Both the position numbers and the translations under genes were made by a program. This document shows, piece by piece, positions 1-64,000 of a DNA stretch of 64,000 nt (the stretch's first letter is position 1; the number at the start of each line of letters is the position of its first letter). Where the stretch lies: contig CM072515.1 in assembly GCA_036898135.1 (NCBI GenBank), positions 24,644,194 to 24,708,193 on the forward strand, read 5' to 3'. The notes below the pieces were generated by a model. The model saw nothing but the letters and a program-made list of their open reading frames with translations. It had not been told where the DNA came from and ran no database searches. Source of the stretch: Oncomelania hupensis (Eukaryota; Mollusca; Gastropoda; Littorinimorpha; Pomatiopsidae).

Positions 1-63303
<63,303 letters not shown>

Positions 63304-64000
63304 CTGAAACATAACGAACACAGTTACAACACATAGACAGTAATACAATTCACTACCATTTCTTTCCTGCTGTCCAGATCCCCTTGTCTCTCCTTTAGGA
63401 GAGCATTATAACCAACTCGCACAATAAGAGAAAATGCAAGAGCTATCCATTGTTCACTTTGTGGATAATGTAAGTTGTTTTGTTTTCAACTAAAACTTTG
63501 ACTGCTTTTGACATCTTAGCTCGTCATTCAAAAGTGCTTTATTTCTTTCTTTAAAAAAAAAAAACAGCAAATTTCTGACTCTTTATTTCCCTTGATATCA
63601 GGAAATTCTGGGCCGACTCCCCTGGGGAAGGTGAAGTCTTGCTGTGAGAGCTAACTGGAGTACAAGAAGAAATCCCCCAAGATGTTGCTCGAGTCGAAAG
63701 TAAATAATATTTTGAGAAATATAATGCCCAGAGGCGGGATTGATCCCACAACTGTTAGGCGCCATTGGTTTCTGGCCTGTGGAAAAGGCAAGTTAGTCCC
63801 ACTTTAGACCATGAGGCCACAACTCTCGCATGGCCAAGTGTGACCATTTACGCCTATGACGAGTGTACATTCATAATCGTCATAGTAACATTTTATTTCT
63901 TGGTATAGTTTAATGGTCAGCAATACAACTATGCACCAGTTGTAAAGCTTGGAACATTAGCTGTTTAACATTCGTAACTTAGGGATGACAACCCTTTTCA
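63304..64000. other. Intron upstream of E1, no earlier exon seen
   Basis: This part continues to the right edge without a splice-bounded coding block. It contains the tRNA-like repeat at 63730-63830. Confidence 0.6.
63730..63830 (-). repeat. Degenerate tRNA-like SINE head
   Basis: The minus strand reads GAGAGTTGTGGCCTCATGG (A-box-like), then about 75 nt later GTGGGATCAATCCCGCC (B-box-like). It is likely a decayed tRNA-derived SINE. Confidence 0.45.

Overview
The window is eukaryotic, AT-rich, intron-dense nuclear DNA from an animal. It is almost certainly a marine lophotrochozoan, and a gastropod or other mollusc fits best: the conserved exons encode an animal axonemal dynein, and the introns carry RTE-like and CR1/L2-like LINEs, tRNA- and 5S-related SINEs, MULE, piggyBac and hAT fragments and long microsatellites. 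The taxon is an inference from overall character, not from a marker gene.

One gene fills the window. It lies on the minus strand and encodes an outer-arm axonemal dynein heavy chain of the DNAH5/DNAH8 (gamma heavy chain) type. I resolve 55 coding exons (E1 at 63210-63303 to E55 at 1-186, numbered in transcription order). Splice phases agree at every junction, giving about 2988 codons of continuous reading frame. Neither end of the gene is present: E1 starts inside the N-terminal tail and E55 runs off the left edge at the stalk. Order along the protein: tail (E1-E13), a short linker of tiny exons (E14-E15), linker/DHC_N2 region (E16-E30), AAA1 (E31-E36, Walker A in E32), AAA2 (E37-E41, Walker A in E37), AAA3 (E42-E48, Walker A split between E42 and E43), AAA4 (E49-E52, Walker A in E49), and the first stalk helix towards the microtubule-binding domain (E53-E55).

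The remaining ~55 kb is intron, and much of it is mobile DNA. Left to right: an inverted-repeat cluster (600-1003); a TAGA/TAGG tetranucleotide array (1808-2229); a tRNA-derived SINE (4311-4484); a decayed RTE-like LINE (5314-9616) split by an internally deleted MULE with FLYWCH remnants (7997-9372); a GACCTT-rich repeat (10775-11695, with further copies at 22.7, 27.8 and 43.1 kb); a CR1/L2-like reverse transcriptase (11745-13945); a 701-bp retroposon with a 12-bp target-site duplication (14700-15400; relatives at 37.9 and 41.2 kb); a hAT-like zinc-finger remnant (15.6 kb); an unclassified DNA transposon (17517-19087); a piggyBac derivative (23655-24732); an inverted pair of dimeric repeats (33.0/41.0 kb); a clean 5'-truncated RTE copy (45493-45949); a hAT element with a nested MITE (48003-49652); a truncated Ty3/gypsy element (52860-54289); a 5S-rRNA-like SINE (55047-55357); long GAA tracts (55.9-57.8 kb); and tRNA-like SINEs (59.98 and 63.73 kb).

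I found no second host gene, no operon-like arrangement, no CRISPR array and no convincing new molecular system. The most interesting material is the nested transposon archaeology, the chimeric 5S/tRNA-like SINE, the inverted intronic repeats around nine exons, the microexon and the polypurine arrays.
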